Source: Dioscorea cayenensis subsp. rotundata
Lineage: Eukaryota > Streptophyta > Magnoliopsida > Dioscoreales > Dioscoreaceae
Assembly (NCBI RefSeq): GCF_009730915.1
Contig: NC_052484.1
Span: 186,001 to 250,000, forward strand
DNA: 64,000 nt
Direction: 5' to 3'
Below are positions 30,301 through 42,400 of the stretch, piece after piece. The position numbers and the translations under genes were made by a program. The notes beneath the pieces were generated by a model. That model was not told the DNA's origin. It did not search any database and saw nothing but the letters and a program-made list of their open reading frames with translations. Position 1 is the stretch's first letter. Each line of letters begins with the position of its first letter.

Positions 30301-31845
30301 GAAAAAGATACATAAATGAACAAATCAGTAACTGCATTCTGGAGAAATATAGCTACACTTAAAGAACAAGATTGGATGTATGTGTGCAATAGAGGAAAGA
30401 GTAAATTCATTAGTGAGAAATCTAGTACTAAAAACACTGTAAAAACAAGGGATAAAGAGAGAATGATATATAAATGGATTAGTTTTACTGGTAAATTCAA
30501 GCCAAAAACTAAATTCGTTCCAAGTAACTACTGTAAAAACCAAGTGAGAGAGAGAAAGAGAGAATGGTGAGCATAAATGAAACACTACCAAAGTGAAAAA
30601 CATTGTAAAAGTAAATGAGAGAAAAAGAGTTAAATGAACTTCCAGTGAATTCATTCTTGAGCAATCTAGCACCACAAAAATACATAGTAAAACCAAGTGA
30701 GAAAATGATATATGAATGGATAATTACTAGCAATTCACGCCAAACACTAAATTCATTTTTGTGACATATCTAAGTAACTACTGTAAAAACAAGTGAGAGA
30801 TACTATAAAATTCACAACAAAAAGTAAAGAAAGGTAAATGGAATGGTAGTAAATTCATTCTTGTGCAATCAATTACCACAAAAACACATAGTAAAAACAA
30901 GTGAGAGAGAAAAGAAAGATAATGGTGAACATAAATGAAAATAATAAAAAACACTGCAAAAGTAAATGAGAGAGAGAGAGGGAGAGAGAGAGAGAGATAA
31001 ATGGAATGGCAGTAAATTCATTCCTGAGCAAACTAGCACCACAAAAACACACAGTAAAGACAAGTGAGAGATACTGTTAAATACACAACAAAAAGCAAAG
31101 AAAGAGAGGTAAATGGAATGCTAGTATATTCATTCTTGACCAATCTAGCACCACAAAACAGAGTAAAAACAAGTGAGAGAGAAAGAAAGAGATAATAGTG
31201 CACATAAATGAAATACTACTAAGTCAAAAACACTGTCAAAGTAAATGAGAGAAAGAGAAGTAAATGAAAAGGCAGTAAATTCATTCTTGAGCAATCTAGC
31301 ACCACAAAAACACACAGTAAAAACAAGTGAGAGATACTATTAAATTCACAACAAAAAGTAAAGAAAGGGATATAAATGACATGGTAGTAAATTCATTCAT
31401 GAGCAATCTATGACTACATTCATAACAAAAAGTAAAAATTCAATCTTGATAAAACAATTAATTTAATTCATAACTCCACTTTAAAAAACATCAACCATTA
31501 ACAAAAACTCAAACATAAATCAAAGAAATTCACTAATAATATAAACCAAAAGAGAAAAATTGTAAAAAAAAAAAAAGGAATGATCTAGAGAAAGAGAATG
31601 ACCTCATCTGGAAAGGGAGGGTGAGAAGCAGAAGACAAGAAGAAAGCTTGAAGGTTAGAGTTGATGGAGTTATCATCCTCCCTGCCAATGCTGGTGGCCA
31701 TTGGCAAAGAAGGGATGAAAGCTTCACAAATGGCAGACAAGGATTGGATCTGTGAGGCTGTGAAGCCATGAGTGTAAGCTTTGGACTCTCTCTTCACTCC
31801 TCTGAGAAGAGGGTGACCTTCTCTTCCTCTCTTCATCTTCTTCAT
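27312..31845 (-). CDS. Long-chain fatty alcohol oxidase (FAO-type GMC oxidoreductase), one frameshift
   Basis: Membrane-bound FAD enzyme family that oxidises long-chain alcohols to aldehydes. Three exons: 31845-31603, 29498-29226, 29061-27312. Exon 2 has two hydrophobic segments ([17 protein letters not shown] and [20 protein letters not shown]). Exon 3 starts with [20 protein letters not shown] and has the FAD fold [37 protein letters not shown], and the C-terminal catalytic region HQMGSCRMG with GVNPMITIQ. The reading frame breaks after [19 protein letters not shown], where a TAG stop lies at 28002-28000. Homology resumes one base out of phase with [14 protein letters not shown]. Exon 3 is 1,750 bases, exactly one more than a multiple of three. 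Without that base the product would be about 754 residues, the usual family length. As written, it ends after about 525 residues and lacks the catalytic histidine region. Either a sequencing error or a young pseudogene. Intron 1 is 2.1 kb and repeat-rich. Confidence 0.85.
30640..31440 (-). repeat. Higher-order tandem repeat in intron 1 of the alcohol oxidase gene
   Basis: The plus-strand phrase ATTCATTC(T/C)TGAGCAATCTAGC recurs near 30650, 30853, 31016, 31128, 31278 and 31392. From 30853 the spacing alternates between about 110 and about 150-163 bases, so the larger unit is about 265-275 bases. Each unit holds CACAAAAACACA(T/C)AGTAAA and (AG)n-rich GTGAGAGA blocks. Weaker related sequence extends left to about 30300. 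Confidence 0.75.
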
Positions 31846-32098
31846 CACTTCCTCTTTTTTTTTTTCTCTTCTTTGTTTTTCTTCTTCACACTGCTTTATT
31901 TTGCTATTGTTTGTTTTTGCTGGTGTCCATTTTTGTGTGTGTATATATATATATATGCACAGGGAAGTTTATAATAACAGTGGAATTTTGCAAATATATA
32001 CCTACTATCTAGGATAAAAGAGAAAAACTTATTGGCATTTAAAAGAGTTGCAGTTGTAATTAATGCCCGGTTTGGAGGATTGTCTTGTGATATCTTTA

Positions 32099-32146
<48 letters not shown>

Positions 32147-34479
32147 ATTTCATGCTTGAATGCCTTTGTAATTATTTTTAAATATGATTAAGCCACATAA
32201 ATTAAAGAAAAAGAAAATTAGAAACATTACCAAAATATATAAAGAGAGAAAAGTGTTTTTGCGGATGTAGACGTCCGCAAGTGATAACATGTCTGTTTTT
32301 TTTCCTTAATGTAAGTGTTGATAGGAATAGATTTCATAGGGTGTGATTTGTTTGATTACTGTACAAAAAAATTGATTGAATATTAAAATTAAAATATTAT
32401 GCATTCTATTTTTTTTATTGTGCACTATTATAAGCAAAGTAATTAAAATAATATATATCACATTTTCACTAAATAGTAGCACAATAATTACTATGTATTC
32501 ATAATCAATAAACTATTGAATCTCAATCTAATAGTTTAAATCAACGCCCATAGATTAATAACTTATGGACATTCACAGAACATTGCACTTATATATATAG
32601 ATTCAGAATTTATTATCTGTGAAAGTAAATGACATTGTAGAGCTGTTTATATACTTATATACTTAAGAAAAAAAAAAATATTTACTAACACATTACTATG
32701 ATCAAATGTCACACAAAAAAGTTTTATAAAACGCATGTTTTTTTTTTCGCTTTTTAGTTTATTCATCTTACAAAATAATAATTAAAAAAAATCAATAATT
32801 AATTTATTTGTTTATATAAAATTTATAAATCAAATTTTAATCATAAAAATATATAAGAAAATATAATTTCTATTATAGTAGCAATTACTCACTTTTACAT
32901 GAGTACATCGGCATTTATATATTGCCATTATTACAATTAAATTTTCCCTATTTTGAGGGTGTTTCATGGACATGAAAAACTTAAAATTTTTTATTAAAAG
33001 CAATTCTAAAACAATTTGGTGGTAGAATATATATAGCATATGTCAACTGCAAACATTCTACGAATATCTGCAGTAAGTACAATAACAATTAAATAGCTTA
33101 AACATAATAAAATTATTTAGCTGAATAATAGAAATCATTAGATTACGATCCAACGGCTGATCATCAATCTTTATGAGGACACTATATATATATATATAGG
33201 TTGATAAATAACTTGGTTGGGGATTAACATACCTAGAAATGGATTAGGATTTCATTAGAAAAGCAATTTCAATCACATAGTTTTAACTTTTTATAATTGC
33301 ATGTCACTACTTTCAATCAAGAATAAAAATTAACTTCATTGAATGAATAAATGAATGAATAATAATCATAGAGACAGACATAGACTGATAGACATGCTTG
33401 AATTGATTTTTTGAAAAATTATGCATAAATTAATATTGAATTGGTTGGTGATGTTAACAATCAATGTGAAAATATGAAACTATATCATCAATTTAATGCC
33501 AGAAAAATGCAACAACTAACAATTAGATCACATCACAAAATCTCTGGGAAACAAAAACTTGCAGCAATGCAGTTGAGCAATGAAGAGTACATGTCTACAA
33601 AAAGGCGAACAAAATAAGTTGGAACCGAAATGCAGATAATCAATCAAAGTTTTAAATATGTCGATAAACTGAAAACAATAACTCGGGTCGATATACAGTT
33701 GTAAGGAATCAATGATTTCCGACGGTGCATGAAACTGTATTATCGATTAAACAGCTTCAATGCATCGATAAAATGAAAAATTCACTAAAAAAACAAGTTG
33801 AAAAATAGATGATTTTATAACATTGGATTGGCATACAAACATACAGAATTTTATATTGATAACACATGGGAAGCGCCCTAAACATAAGACAAGTACCGAA
33901 CAAAATTGAAACCGGTCATCAGCAAAAGTTTGTTTTCACCAGACAATGCATGGTAGGACTAAAACTATATCATTGATACTTAAGCAGACAGTGTTTATCA
34001 TTAACTAGAACAACAATGGTCCACCATACAGCTAGAAATGCAGTTGAGCAATCAAGAGCAGAAATTGCTACACAAATACAGTTTAGCAATTAAAGCCAAA
34101 AAATGCGATAGATGAAACGTGAAAAATAACCTTCAATAAGTATTTATGCTGAGAAATTGAAAACAAGGTATGTGCAAGAGCAATACATAAGAAAATAAAA
34201 TGAGAGAAAACAATTAATGTTCACAAATATTTCAGTCAAAGTAGAAGGAACTAGTACAGTCTGTCATCGAGATTGTATATATCTAGGAACTGGCATGCTA
34301 GGTCTTGTCTGAAAAAATTGCATAGGGCTTAATGCATAGATTCATTGTGAATACATTCAATCATCTCAATGCAGTGATGAGAAATATATCTAGGAACTGG
34401 GAATATCAAATTATAAAAAAAATCTGAACATGAAACAGTGCATAAGGAACGAGAACAGATTTAGAGAAAATTTGAAGCA
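31846..34479. other. AT-rich intergenic DNA
   Basis: No gene recognised. It contains the alcohol oxidase promoter side and the 3' side of the coatomer zeta gene. A long TA microsatellite lies at 32105-32143, shorter ones occur near 31941 and 33187, and a GATCCAACGGCTGATC motif sits near 33148. Confidence 0.6.
32105..32143. repeat. TA dinucleotide microsatellite
   Basis: About 39 bases of uninterrupted alternating T and A. A site of likely length variation; no other role is visible. Confidence 0.9.
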
Positions 34480-35647
34480 TCAATTCAGAAGAGATCTTGC
34501 CAGGTGCTCCCGTGCTGTAGCAAAGGCTTGAGATAACGTCTGGTAGAGAAAGAATAGATTAGAATATAAGAAAGCATTTTGGTTTTATGGCTTAAAAAAT
34601 AAGCTTTTAACAGGTTGGTGGAATGGTACAAATGAATTACCTGCTCAGAGAAAGTTACAGTATTATCTCCGCCATTAGTTGCTACCTTTCCTGCAATAGT
34701 GTTTGCATCGGTTTCTAGAATAATTCTGCAATTGAGATGTCACAGATCAGAAATCTGAGTACACATGAATTCTAAAAGAAAGATACAATCCAAATGAGAG
34801 GCATCACATCCTCATCACACTAAGTATGAGGAAGTATTTAGTTGTTTAAACAATCACAATCATAATAAAGAAGCCGGAGAAGTCTATCATTTATTTAGCT
34901 ACACAAAAATAATTATTACAATAGACATTTTGAAAGTTGCTGGATTAAAAATTATCATGATCTATATCAATGGCTTTACAATTGACCATGGTTATCAAAC
35001 TTGTAAGATCAAACAAAAATTTAGCTAAATGCTTCGGCAATGCATACCCTCCATCAATAATTTCATCAATGCATAGCAAAATTAAGTCCAAGTTCTCAAG
35101 GGCAGTTCGCTTCTCGACATCATTCCTGAACAAAATTCAAAAAGCTTAGAACAAAGAAACACAAAAGATGAGCAAACTAAAGGTGGCAGTCTATACCTGA
35201 GAAGAAGTCCAACTGCATCAAAGAAGCCTTGGAGAACAGCTGCCAATATGAGCTCATTTTCATCTGAACCCGCAGTAACAAAAAAGTGCAGGTCTTGAAC
35301 AAACTTATAAACTACGATATAACTATCAAACATTGTTATCTCCGCTGCAAACAACAAGAAACATTGCTGACGACTAGTTAGCAAGAAGCAAAGATGATGC
35401 ATCTGTAAAGTTTGTTTTGAAACAGGCCTCTTGATGGTAGTTAACTGAACAAAGCAAGAAAAATGACCATGGAAGACAAACCCACATGTCATGCATCAAG
35501 CATCAAATAAGGTACGCAAGAATCATCTTAATTAGATGCTTAAGTATTGGTTGTAAATAGTCTGAAATTGAATGTCGAGATATCATACTGAACTGTGTAG
35601 GGCAGTAGAATTTGGTGTGCAAGCGCGAATGCACACACACAAGTAGT

Positions 35648-35683
<36 letters not shown>

Positions 35684-36686
35684 TATTTAAGGCTACAGCA
35701 TAACATTCGAAACTAGCAAAGAACTTACAAGATATGCATCAATAGACACCATGATACAGAACAGCATTACCTTCAGAGCGTGCATTTGTCTTTGCAGTTT
35801 TTGCAAACAGAGATTTCTCAAAACTTAACTTTGCAGCAAGACTAGGCCAATCATCTGAAAAATACTTCACAGCAACACGCTTCCCTTCAGAATCCAAAAG
35901 AAGAATGTTCTTTACAGAAGGATAAGATTCCTGTTCGCACAAGAAAAATAAACATAACAAAGCAAAAGCAAACGAAATCAGCATAAATCTATATATTGCA
36001 CATAATGGAAAGGCTTCAGAGACGCATGCAACTTGCCATCTAAATATTTAAAATTTTATTCTTTTCCTAACCAGTTAAAAAAAAAAATGCAACGAAACAC
36101 AGGTTCAGGATACACAATGCATCTTAGGATATACTGATATACATGAGAAATAATCCTACATTTGTGCTCTTAGTCACTCTCAAATCAGTGACTTGGTTGT
36201 GATTTATTAAATATTCCTGTTTAATTTCAACTCCTAAACACCCCCTCAGAATTCGAAAACGCAACACCACTATTATCTTCCTTTCGTACACTAAACAAAC
36301 TCCAAAACTTCATCTCAGACAATCATAAACATCAAATCCTTCTTCTAGTTTCTAAAAAAAAATAGTCTTGGAAAACAGCTCAAATTCCCATCACCTTCCT
36401 CCATGCTCATAGAAAGGGAATCCGAACTTCAGTGATACAGATCTGGCTAAATATAAAAATTGAAACTTTAATCACAATAAAATGAACTACTCCAATGTGT
36501 GAATTCACAGAAGAAAAGATCAGAAAAAACTAACAACAATTACATCATATTGAATCGCAAAATCAATCAAATTCATGAAAACAACGAAATTTCACAAACT
36601 CAAAGAAAATCCATGAATGAACATCAAAATAAATGAATTAAAGGAAAACAAATCACCTTCGAATACTCTCCGTAACTGTGCGCCAT
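34480..36686 (-). CDS. Coatomer subunit zeta
   Basis: Small subunit of the COPI coat, which carries cargo from Golgi to ER and within the Golgi. It pairs with gamma-COP. Six exons give 186 residues: 36686-36657, 35930-35771, 35344-35197, 35125-35048, 34725-34641, 34539-34480. The longin-type fold is recognisable from [60 protein letters not shown] and the C-terminal [19 protein letters not shown]. Length agrees with plant zeta-COP (about 177-186). The start is the first ATG in a ten-codon exon 1 ([10 protein letters not shown]). It is a complete gene with no visible damage. Confidence 0.95.
35650..35681. repeat. CA dinucleotide microsatellite in coatomer zeta intron 2
   Basis: About 16 uninterrupted CA units on the plus strand, inside the intron between exons 2 and 3 of the coatomer zeta gene. 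Confidence 0.9.
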
Positions 36687-37188
36687 GCCTTCTAGATGTA
36701 CAGAGATTGGTCGAGGTTAAAGAATGGAATCGGAATGTGAGATCTGGGATTTAGAGAGGAATTGAAACCCTAGATCCGAGATCGTCGAAAAGAGCCGTCC
36801 TCGAAAATTTCTATAAACTCTAATGGCTTTTTTGCATTTACACCTTCCTAAGAATCCTAAATTATATTTATAGTCTTTTCATATGAACACCTGTAAAAAC
36901 TAAAGTTTAATGTCTATATAAATTAATTATTATATATATTGTTTTTAATGAAAAAAAAAAACACATATATACATCCTTCTACTCTGAGTAAATTATTAAA
37001 CTATATTATTACATGTTAAATAATTAAAAAACCTAATCATTAGGTTAATATTTTATATTTACAACCCTAAAGAAAATCAAATTCATTTTTATTTATTGAA
37101 TTTAAAATTCTAAACATTTTTAATAGTCATTAAATCAATATTTTACCATATGTACTCTTAAAAAAATTTAAACTAGTTTTTTTTTTTA
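36687..37188. other. Upstream region of coatomer zeta
   Basis: Leader and promoter side of the coatomer gene, turning AT-rich beyond about 36830. No separate gene seen. Confidence 0.55.
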
Positions 37189-37196
37189 CAAACGGG

Positions 37197-38814
37197 CAGG
37201 GACGGAGCCAGAAATTATATAGAGGGGGGGAGAACTACAAGTTTTCAAATAATTAATTAACAAAAATTTTAAATAATAAAATACATCTATTTTTTTTTTG
37301 ATTTTTTTTTGAGAAATGCGACAAGCGCCGAAACCAGGGGACGAACACGTGGGGGAGCAGCACTCACCACCAAACCGTGCACTCACCTTGCGCGAGATGG
37401 GGATCGAACTCGGGGAGCCACGCTCGACGCTCGAGGCGAACACCCAATGCCAATAGACCAAATGATTGTTGGCTACATCTAATTTTTTTTATAATAATAA
37501 GTAAAATTTAAGAGAAATAATTAAAATTAATTAATATAACAAAATTTAGATTTTTTTTTTATCAAAATTTAGATTTTTTTTATGATTCTGACTCATAGTC
37601 TAGTGGCATATAATGGAATTTTATAATAAACACTCTAATTTATTTAATAAAAATTAAATTTATTTAGATTTATTTTAATAAATACCTGTTTTAGATGTTT
37701 GTTTATCTTTTTCACATACTACTAAATTCATGATAAAGTGATATATTTAAAATTTATGAATAAAACTCAAAAAAGTAAAAAATCTAACAAATAAAAATTG
37801 TAATAATATAAAAACTACAAAAACTCTTATTTATAATTAAAAGAAATAAATATTATATTAATTTTGGAAAAGCAAATGAATGAAAAAATTATTATAGAAT
37901 TATAATAGAAATTTGAAAAGTTAGTTAGAGGAGATATGACTGATTAAGCATTAAAATAAAATATTTAATATCTTACTATATTATTTTAAAATTTAACTAA
38001 AATTAAATTACATTGATTAAATATAAAATTAAAATATTTTTGTATTTATGATAATTATTGATTGTCTATCAAAATTTTAGTTTTTTTTAACTATTAATAA
38101 AAAAAAAATCTAAAGATGAGAATTTGTTTTAAAAAAAAAAGCTTAAAGTAATTGCTATCATACCCGGTTGATGTTGTTATGATTTATAATTGTAAAAATA
38201 TAGATAATATTTTAAACTAAAAAATTATCATTTACAAAACATCTATAATTTAATAATTTATCTGAATTTATTTAATTAATTTTTTAACAAAAATCAATTC
38301 TTATAAATTATTTACAATTAAGATCTTATTAATTACAAAATAATCTAATATTAAATATTTTTGAAAAATCATAACTTTCATTAAAACTTCTATTTAAATT
38401 AATCATAATTTAAAAAAATCATTTATTACTTAATTAAAGCTTTAATATTTCTCAAAACTCTAAATCAATGCACGTTTAATCAATCATACATATTTTTACA
38501 AATTTTCTCAAAATTTTTAAAAATAACAAACTCAACAAAAATATCTAATAAATGATAAATAAATAAATAAATCATTCAACTGAAAAAATAAAATAAAAAA
38601 TAAAAATAATGAGAATATAAAATTATAAAAATATATAAAGATAAAAAATTAAGAATTAAAAAAATATATTTAAAAAAATTGAAAGGGCAGGCGAAAGGGG
38701 AAGGCCGGAGGGCGGAGGTGACGGGCGAGATCGTCGGGAGGGAGGGCGTCGAGAGGAAAGGAGCAAGGCGACAGGGGGGGGCGCCCCCCCTTCCCCCCTG
38801 TGGCTCCGCCCCTG
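37197..38814. mobile_element. hAT-like non-autonomous DNA transposon
   Basis: Terminal inverted repeats: left CAGGGACGGAGCCAGAAATT; right, reverse complemented, CAGGGGCGGAGCCACAGG (13 of the first 14 bases agree). Flanked by an 8-bp duplication with one mismatch, CAAACGGG (37189-37196) and TAAACGGG (38815-38822), as expected for hAT elements. About 1.6 kb, AT-rich inside with a GC-rich right end near 38690-38814. No transposase reading frame. A SINE is inserted inside it. Confidence 0.8.
37290..37473 (-). mobile_element. tRNA-derived SINE nested in the hAT-like element
   Basis: Read on the minus strand it has an A-box-like TGGTCTATTGGC, a B box GAGTTCGATCCCC, and a 3' end GGCGCTTGTCGCATTTCTC followed by an A-rich tail. 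It is bounded by the direct repeat TACATCTA (37282-37289 and 37474-37481). This marks a retroposition event later than the insertion of the host element. Confidence 0.75.
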
Positions 38815-39021
38815 TAAACGGGCGACAAACATTTTCATTTAAGAGATTGTCAAAATGAGAAATATGTATATACTATTTCTTCCACAAGAAACGAGCCCAT
38901 CAATAGCATTGATGAAGAGTATTAAGTCCAGATATACAATACATGAACAATATAGACACAATACTACCGGAAAAAAGATTTAAATATTTAGCCTCTCTCT
39001 TGTACTCTTGTGTTATACCAT

Positions 39022-39202
39022 TGTTTTTTTGAGGTAGGGCGACAAGCGTCAACCCTCAGGGGCGTACGCGGGCGAGGGAATTGCCACAACGTCCTCACTC
39101 TCTTGAAACTGGGGAGCTCGGTCAGGGGAATCGAAGGGGGAATCGAACTCGCGTCTCCTCTAACGAAGGGACCCGGGGTACCGCTAGGCTACAAGCCCTT
39201 TG
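39022..39202 (-). mobile_element. tRNA-derived SINE upstream of the PPR gene
   Basis: On the minus strand it has an A box TAGCCTAGCGG near 39181-39193, a B box GAGTTCGATTCC near 39139-39150, and ends GACGCTTGTCGCCCTACCTC plus an A run. The flanks GTTATACCATT (39011) and GTTATCCAAT (39203) look like an imperfect target-site duplication. The body is GC-rich compared with its surroundings. It lies about 220 bases before the PPR start codon. Confidence 0.72.
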
Positions 39203-39423
39203 GTTATCCAATAGTTGGCAATTTAAATTAATTTTCATAATACGATCAAATAAAAATAAATATTAGATCAAAGGCAGTAACAAGCATGTTCCTACATATT
39301 TATCTATTTTTATAGGGGTATACTTACAAATTCATTTAAAATATTATGAAATTTTAATTGTTACAGGGGTATATACGCAAAAAGAGATGATATAAATCGA
39401 GCTAGCTCTCCTTCGCGCCTTCA

Positions 39424-41451
39424 ATGGCGTCGTCGTCTACCTCGCTGAAGGCCCTGCTCCGAAACCCATCCGCCATTAAAGCGAGAACCCAAGCTCAAGA
39501 GCTCCATGCCCAGCTCCTCAAGGCCACCATCAACCCCTCAAGCATCCTCCCTATCTACGCCAACCTCGGCTTCCCCCATGATGCTCACCAGGTCTTCTCT
39601 TCCCTCCCCTTCACCTCCACTCTCTCCTTCATCTCCATCATCCGCGCTTCCGCCGCCCATGGACTCTTTCATCGAGCAGTATCTCTCTTCCTCAAAATGC
39701 GGGCCTCCAGCGCGCGCACCGACCACAATGTCTTCCCTTCTGTTCTCAAGTCCTGCGCTGCTCTGCGTGACCCCAAGCTCGTCGGATCCGTTCACGGGCT
39801 CGTCATCGTTCTGGGGTATGTCTCTGATTTATATACTGGTAATGCTCTCATGAATGCGTATTCAAAGTTGGCTGATTGCTCACTTGTGCGGAAGATGTTT
39901 GATGAAATGCCAAACAGAGACCTTGTTTCTTGGAATACCTTAATTGCAGGCAATGCGGAGAGAGGATTTTATGAGGAAGCCCTGGGAATGGTGAGGGAGT
40001 TGAGTGTCAGCTGTTTGAAGCCGGATTCTTTCACATTGTCTAGTGTTCTCCCCATTTTTGCCGAATATGTGGATGTTTCAAAGGGGATGGAGATTCATGG
40101 ATTTGCAGTGAGACATATGTTTGACACTGATGTGTTTATTGGCAGTAGTTTGATTGATATGTATGCGAATTGCACCAAGGTGGAATACTCTCGTCGAGTT
40201 TTTGAACTGCTGCCCAAGCCTGATGCGATCTCCTGGAATTCTATCATTGCAGGGTCTGTACAGAATGGGCTTTTTGATGAGGGTCTAAGTTTGTTTCGCA
40301 GAATGCTTCTTGCGAAAGTCAAGCCAATGCCTGCAACTTTCTCTAGCATTATGCCTGCTTGTTCACATTTGACTACATTGCATCTTGGAAAACAGCTTCA
40401 TGGGTATGTTATCAGAGGTGGATTTGATGACAATGTGTTTGTGGCCAGCGCTATTGTCGATATGTATGCTAAATGTGGGAATATAGGAATTGCAAGGTAT
40501 ATATTTGATGGAATTAAGGTACTGGATATGGTCTCATGGACAGCCATGATCATGGGATATGCTTTGCATGGGCCTGTTGAGGAGGCTTTTTCATTATTTC
40601 ATCGAATGGAGAAAGAAAATGGGAAGCCTAACTATGTGGCTTTTATTGCAGTTTTAACTGCATGTAGCCATGCTGGGTTGATAGACGAGGCTTGGAGGTA
40701 TTTTTGCAGTATGACTCAGGATTATGGGATTGTTCCTTGTTTAGAGCATTATGCAGCTGTTGCAGACCTCCTTGCTCGAGCAGGGAAGTTGGAAGAAGCC
40801 TATGATTTTATCTGCAGCATGCATATAAACCCAACTGCAAGTGTTTGGTCAACATTACTTGGTGCTTGCAGGGTTCACAAGAATGCTAATTTAGCGGAGA
40901 AAGTGGCTGAGAAAATCTTTGCACTTGAGCCCAAGAACATGGAATCTCATGTTCTCATGTCAAACATCTATTCTTCTGTGGGTAGATGGAACGAAGCAGC
41001 AAACTTAAGAATAATTATGAAGGATAAAGGAATGAGAAAGCAACCGGCTTGTAGTTGGATTGAAGTTAAGAGCAAGGTTCATGGATTTGTGGCTCATGAT
41101 AAATCCCACCCGTATTATGATCAGATCATGGAAACTTGGGAAGTTCTTTTGGAGCAGATGGAACGTGAAGGGTATGTACCCAACACTGAGGATGTTCTTC
41201 ATGATGTGGATGAAGAGCAGAAGAGAGATCTTTTGTGTGGTCACAGCGAGAGGCTTGCAATTGTATTTGGCATCATAAGTACTCCCCCTGGAACTACAAT
41301 CCGAGTAACTAAAAACCTTCGTGTATGCATAGACTGCCACATAACTACTAAGTTTATCTCTAAGATTGTCGGAAGGGAGATTGTTGTCAGGGATTTGAAT
41401 CGCTTCCATCATTTTAAAGATGGCAAGTGTTCATGCGGGGATTATTGGTAA
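39424..41451 (+). CDS. Pentatricopeptide repeat protein, PLS class with E and DYW domains
   Basis: Single-exon gene of 675 residues. PLS-type PPR repeats fill about residues 45-510 (for example [20 protein letters not shown] and [20 protein letters not shown]). An E region follows, then a C-terminal DYW deaminase-like domain from about residue 540. It carries the zinc-site motifs HSERLA (about residue 605) and CIDCH (about residue 634) and ends exactly CSCGDYW. Such proteins bind organelle transcripts in a sequence-specific way and edit C to U. The N terminus is serine-rich and could be an organelle presequence. From memory it is very close to Arabidopsis At3g23330. The 5' third is GC-rich and the rest AT-rich, as in monocot genes. 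No frame damage. Confidence 0.95.
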   Translation: MASSSTSLKALLRNPSAIKARTQAQELHAQLLKATINPSSILPIYANLGFPHDAHQVFSSLPFTSTLSFISIIRASAAHGLFHRAVSLFLKMRASSARTDHNVFPSVLKSCAALRDPKLVGSVHGLVIVLGYVSDLYTGNALMNAYSKLADCSLVRKMFDEMPNRDLVSWNTLIAGNAERGFYEEALGMVRELSVSCLKPDSFTLSSVLPIFAEYVDVSKGMEIHGFAVRHMFDTDVFIGSSLIDMYANCTKVEYSRRVFELLPKPDAISWNSIIAGSVQNGLFDEGLSLFRRMLLAKVKPMPATFSSIMPACSHLTTLHLGKQLHGYVIRGGFDDNVFVASAIVDMYAKCGNIGIARYIFDGIKVLDMVSWTAMIMGYALHGPVEEAFSLFHRMEKENGKPNYVAFIAVLTACSHAGLIDEAWRYFCSMTQDYGIVPCLEHYAAVADLLARAGKLEEAYDFICSMHINPTASVWSTLLGACRVHKNANLAEKVAEKIFALEPKNMESHVLMSNIYSSVGRWNEAANLRIIMKDKGMRKQPACSWIEVKSKVHGFVAHDKSHPYYDQIMETWEVLLEQMEREGYVPNTEDVLHDVDEEQKRDLLCGHSERLAIVFGIISTPPGTTIRVTKNLRVCIDCHITTKFISKIVGREIVVRDLNRFHHFKDGKCSCGDYW

Positions 41452-42400
41452 TTGTCAAGTGCAGCTGAATGACGCCATTTATTGGAGGTTCCATGTCTCA
41501 AATGATTCCTGAGGATACCATTTCAGCTCAGGGTGCTGGTTTATATTCTTTATTATTGAGAAAAAGTCAAAAAGGGTTGCTTCTCGAAAGTCTCCATTTC
41601 ATTGTAGAGGTAAAGAACCTTAATTATCTTTAAATTCAGGTGATCTTCCCTTGATGCTAGGAATATTTTTCCACAGTGGTGATATCACACACACTGAATT
41701 TTTATTGCCTTAGCTATCTCAGGAATAGGATAGCTTGTTCTGTTATGAACTGTAAACTTGTTTATCGAGGATAAGATTGATTGTTTGAAACGCTACATGA
41801 TTTTGTTGGAATTAAACAACCAACTTCATGGAGTTATCACATGCTGCAATACTTTCCAATTATTTTTGGCAACGAGTTCCGAGTTAACCATGTGAAAACC
41901 ATTGAGGAAATAGTTCTGTTTTGCAGCTTCAGGCCAACACTGAATGCCCAAGAGAGACTTTTTCTTTTTAGGCTAATGGACGTAGGCTTTGGAAAATTCT
42001 GTGGTTGTCAAGAACACATGTTGGCTTCATTGGAACTTGATAGTGGCCAGATCTAAGAAGCGGAAGATAAAATTCTGGTGAGATTATTTTACTTGTCTTT
42101 AATATTCATAATGTGCTCATCCTCATTATAACCTATTGAATATAGCAAACGCATGTGAAGTTTTGCCTGCTGTGTCCTTATGTCCATGCTTTTAAATTTT
42201 AATTTCTTGTTGGTCAATTTATTGTTTAGTTTTGTTAGGCTATTCTTCTGCTTATATGAGTATTCTGCATTTGCACAATTTCATAGGCAAAGTCAAAAGG
42301 AAAATAAATCCTGCCAGCACATGAAAAACTATAGCATTATCTTGCATGTTTTGAAAATAAACAAGAGTCGTCAAAGAAATTCATGCTGGTCCAGCCAATA
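41452..42400. other. Intergenic between PPR and short-chain dehydrogenase
   Basis: Convergent tails of two genes. A 91-codon open frame at 41781-42056 has no recognisable domain, and I treat it as chance or as 3' untranslated sequence. Nothing else recognised. Confidence 0.55.

Noticed and set aside
37315-37470. Possible tRNA gene from A-box and B-box matches
   Set aside because: No cloverleaf can be completed. The A-rich 3' tail and flanking duplication fit a SINE. The same applies at 39022-39202 and 43942-44234.
39538-39853. Open frames of 85 and 115 codons overlapping the PPR start
   Set aside because: Alternative frames of the GC-rich 5' end of a clear PPR gene; low-complexity serine/proline content.
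41781-42056. 91-codon open frame downstream of the PPR gene
   Set aside because: No recognisable domain or splice context; it lies where the PPR 3' untranslated region is expected.
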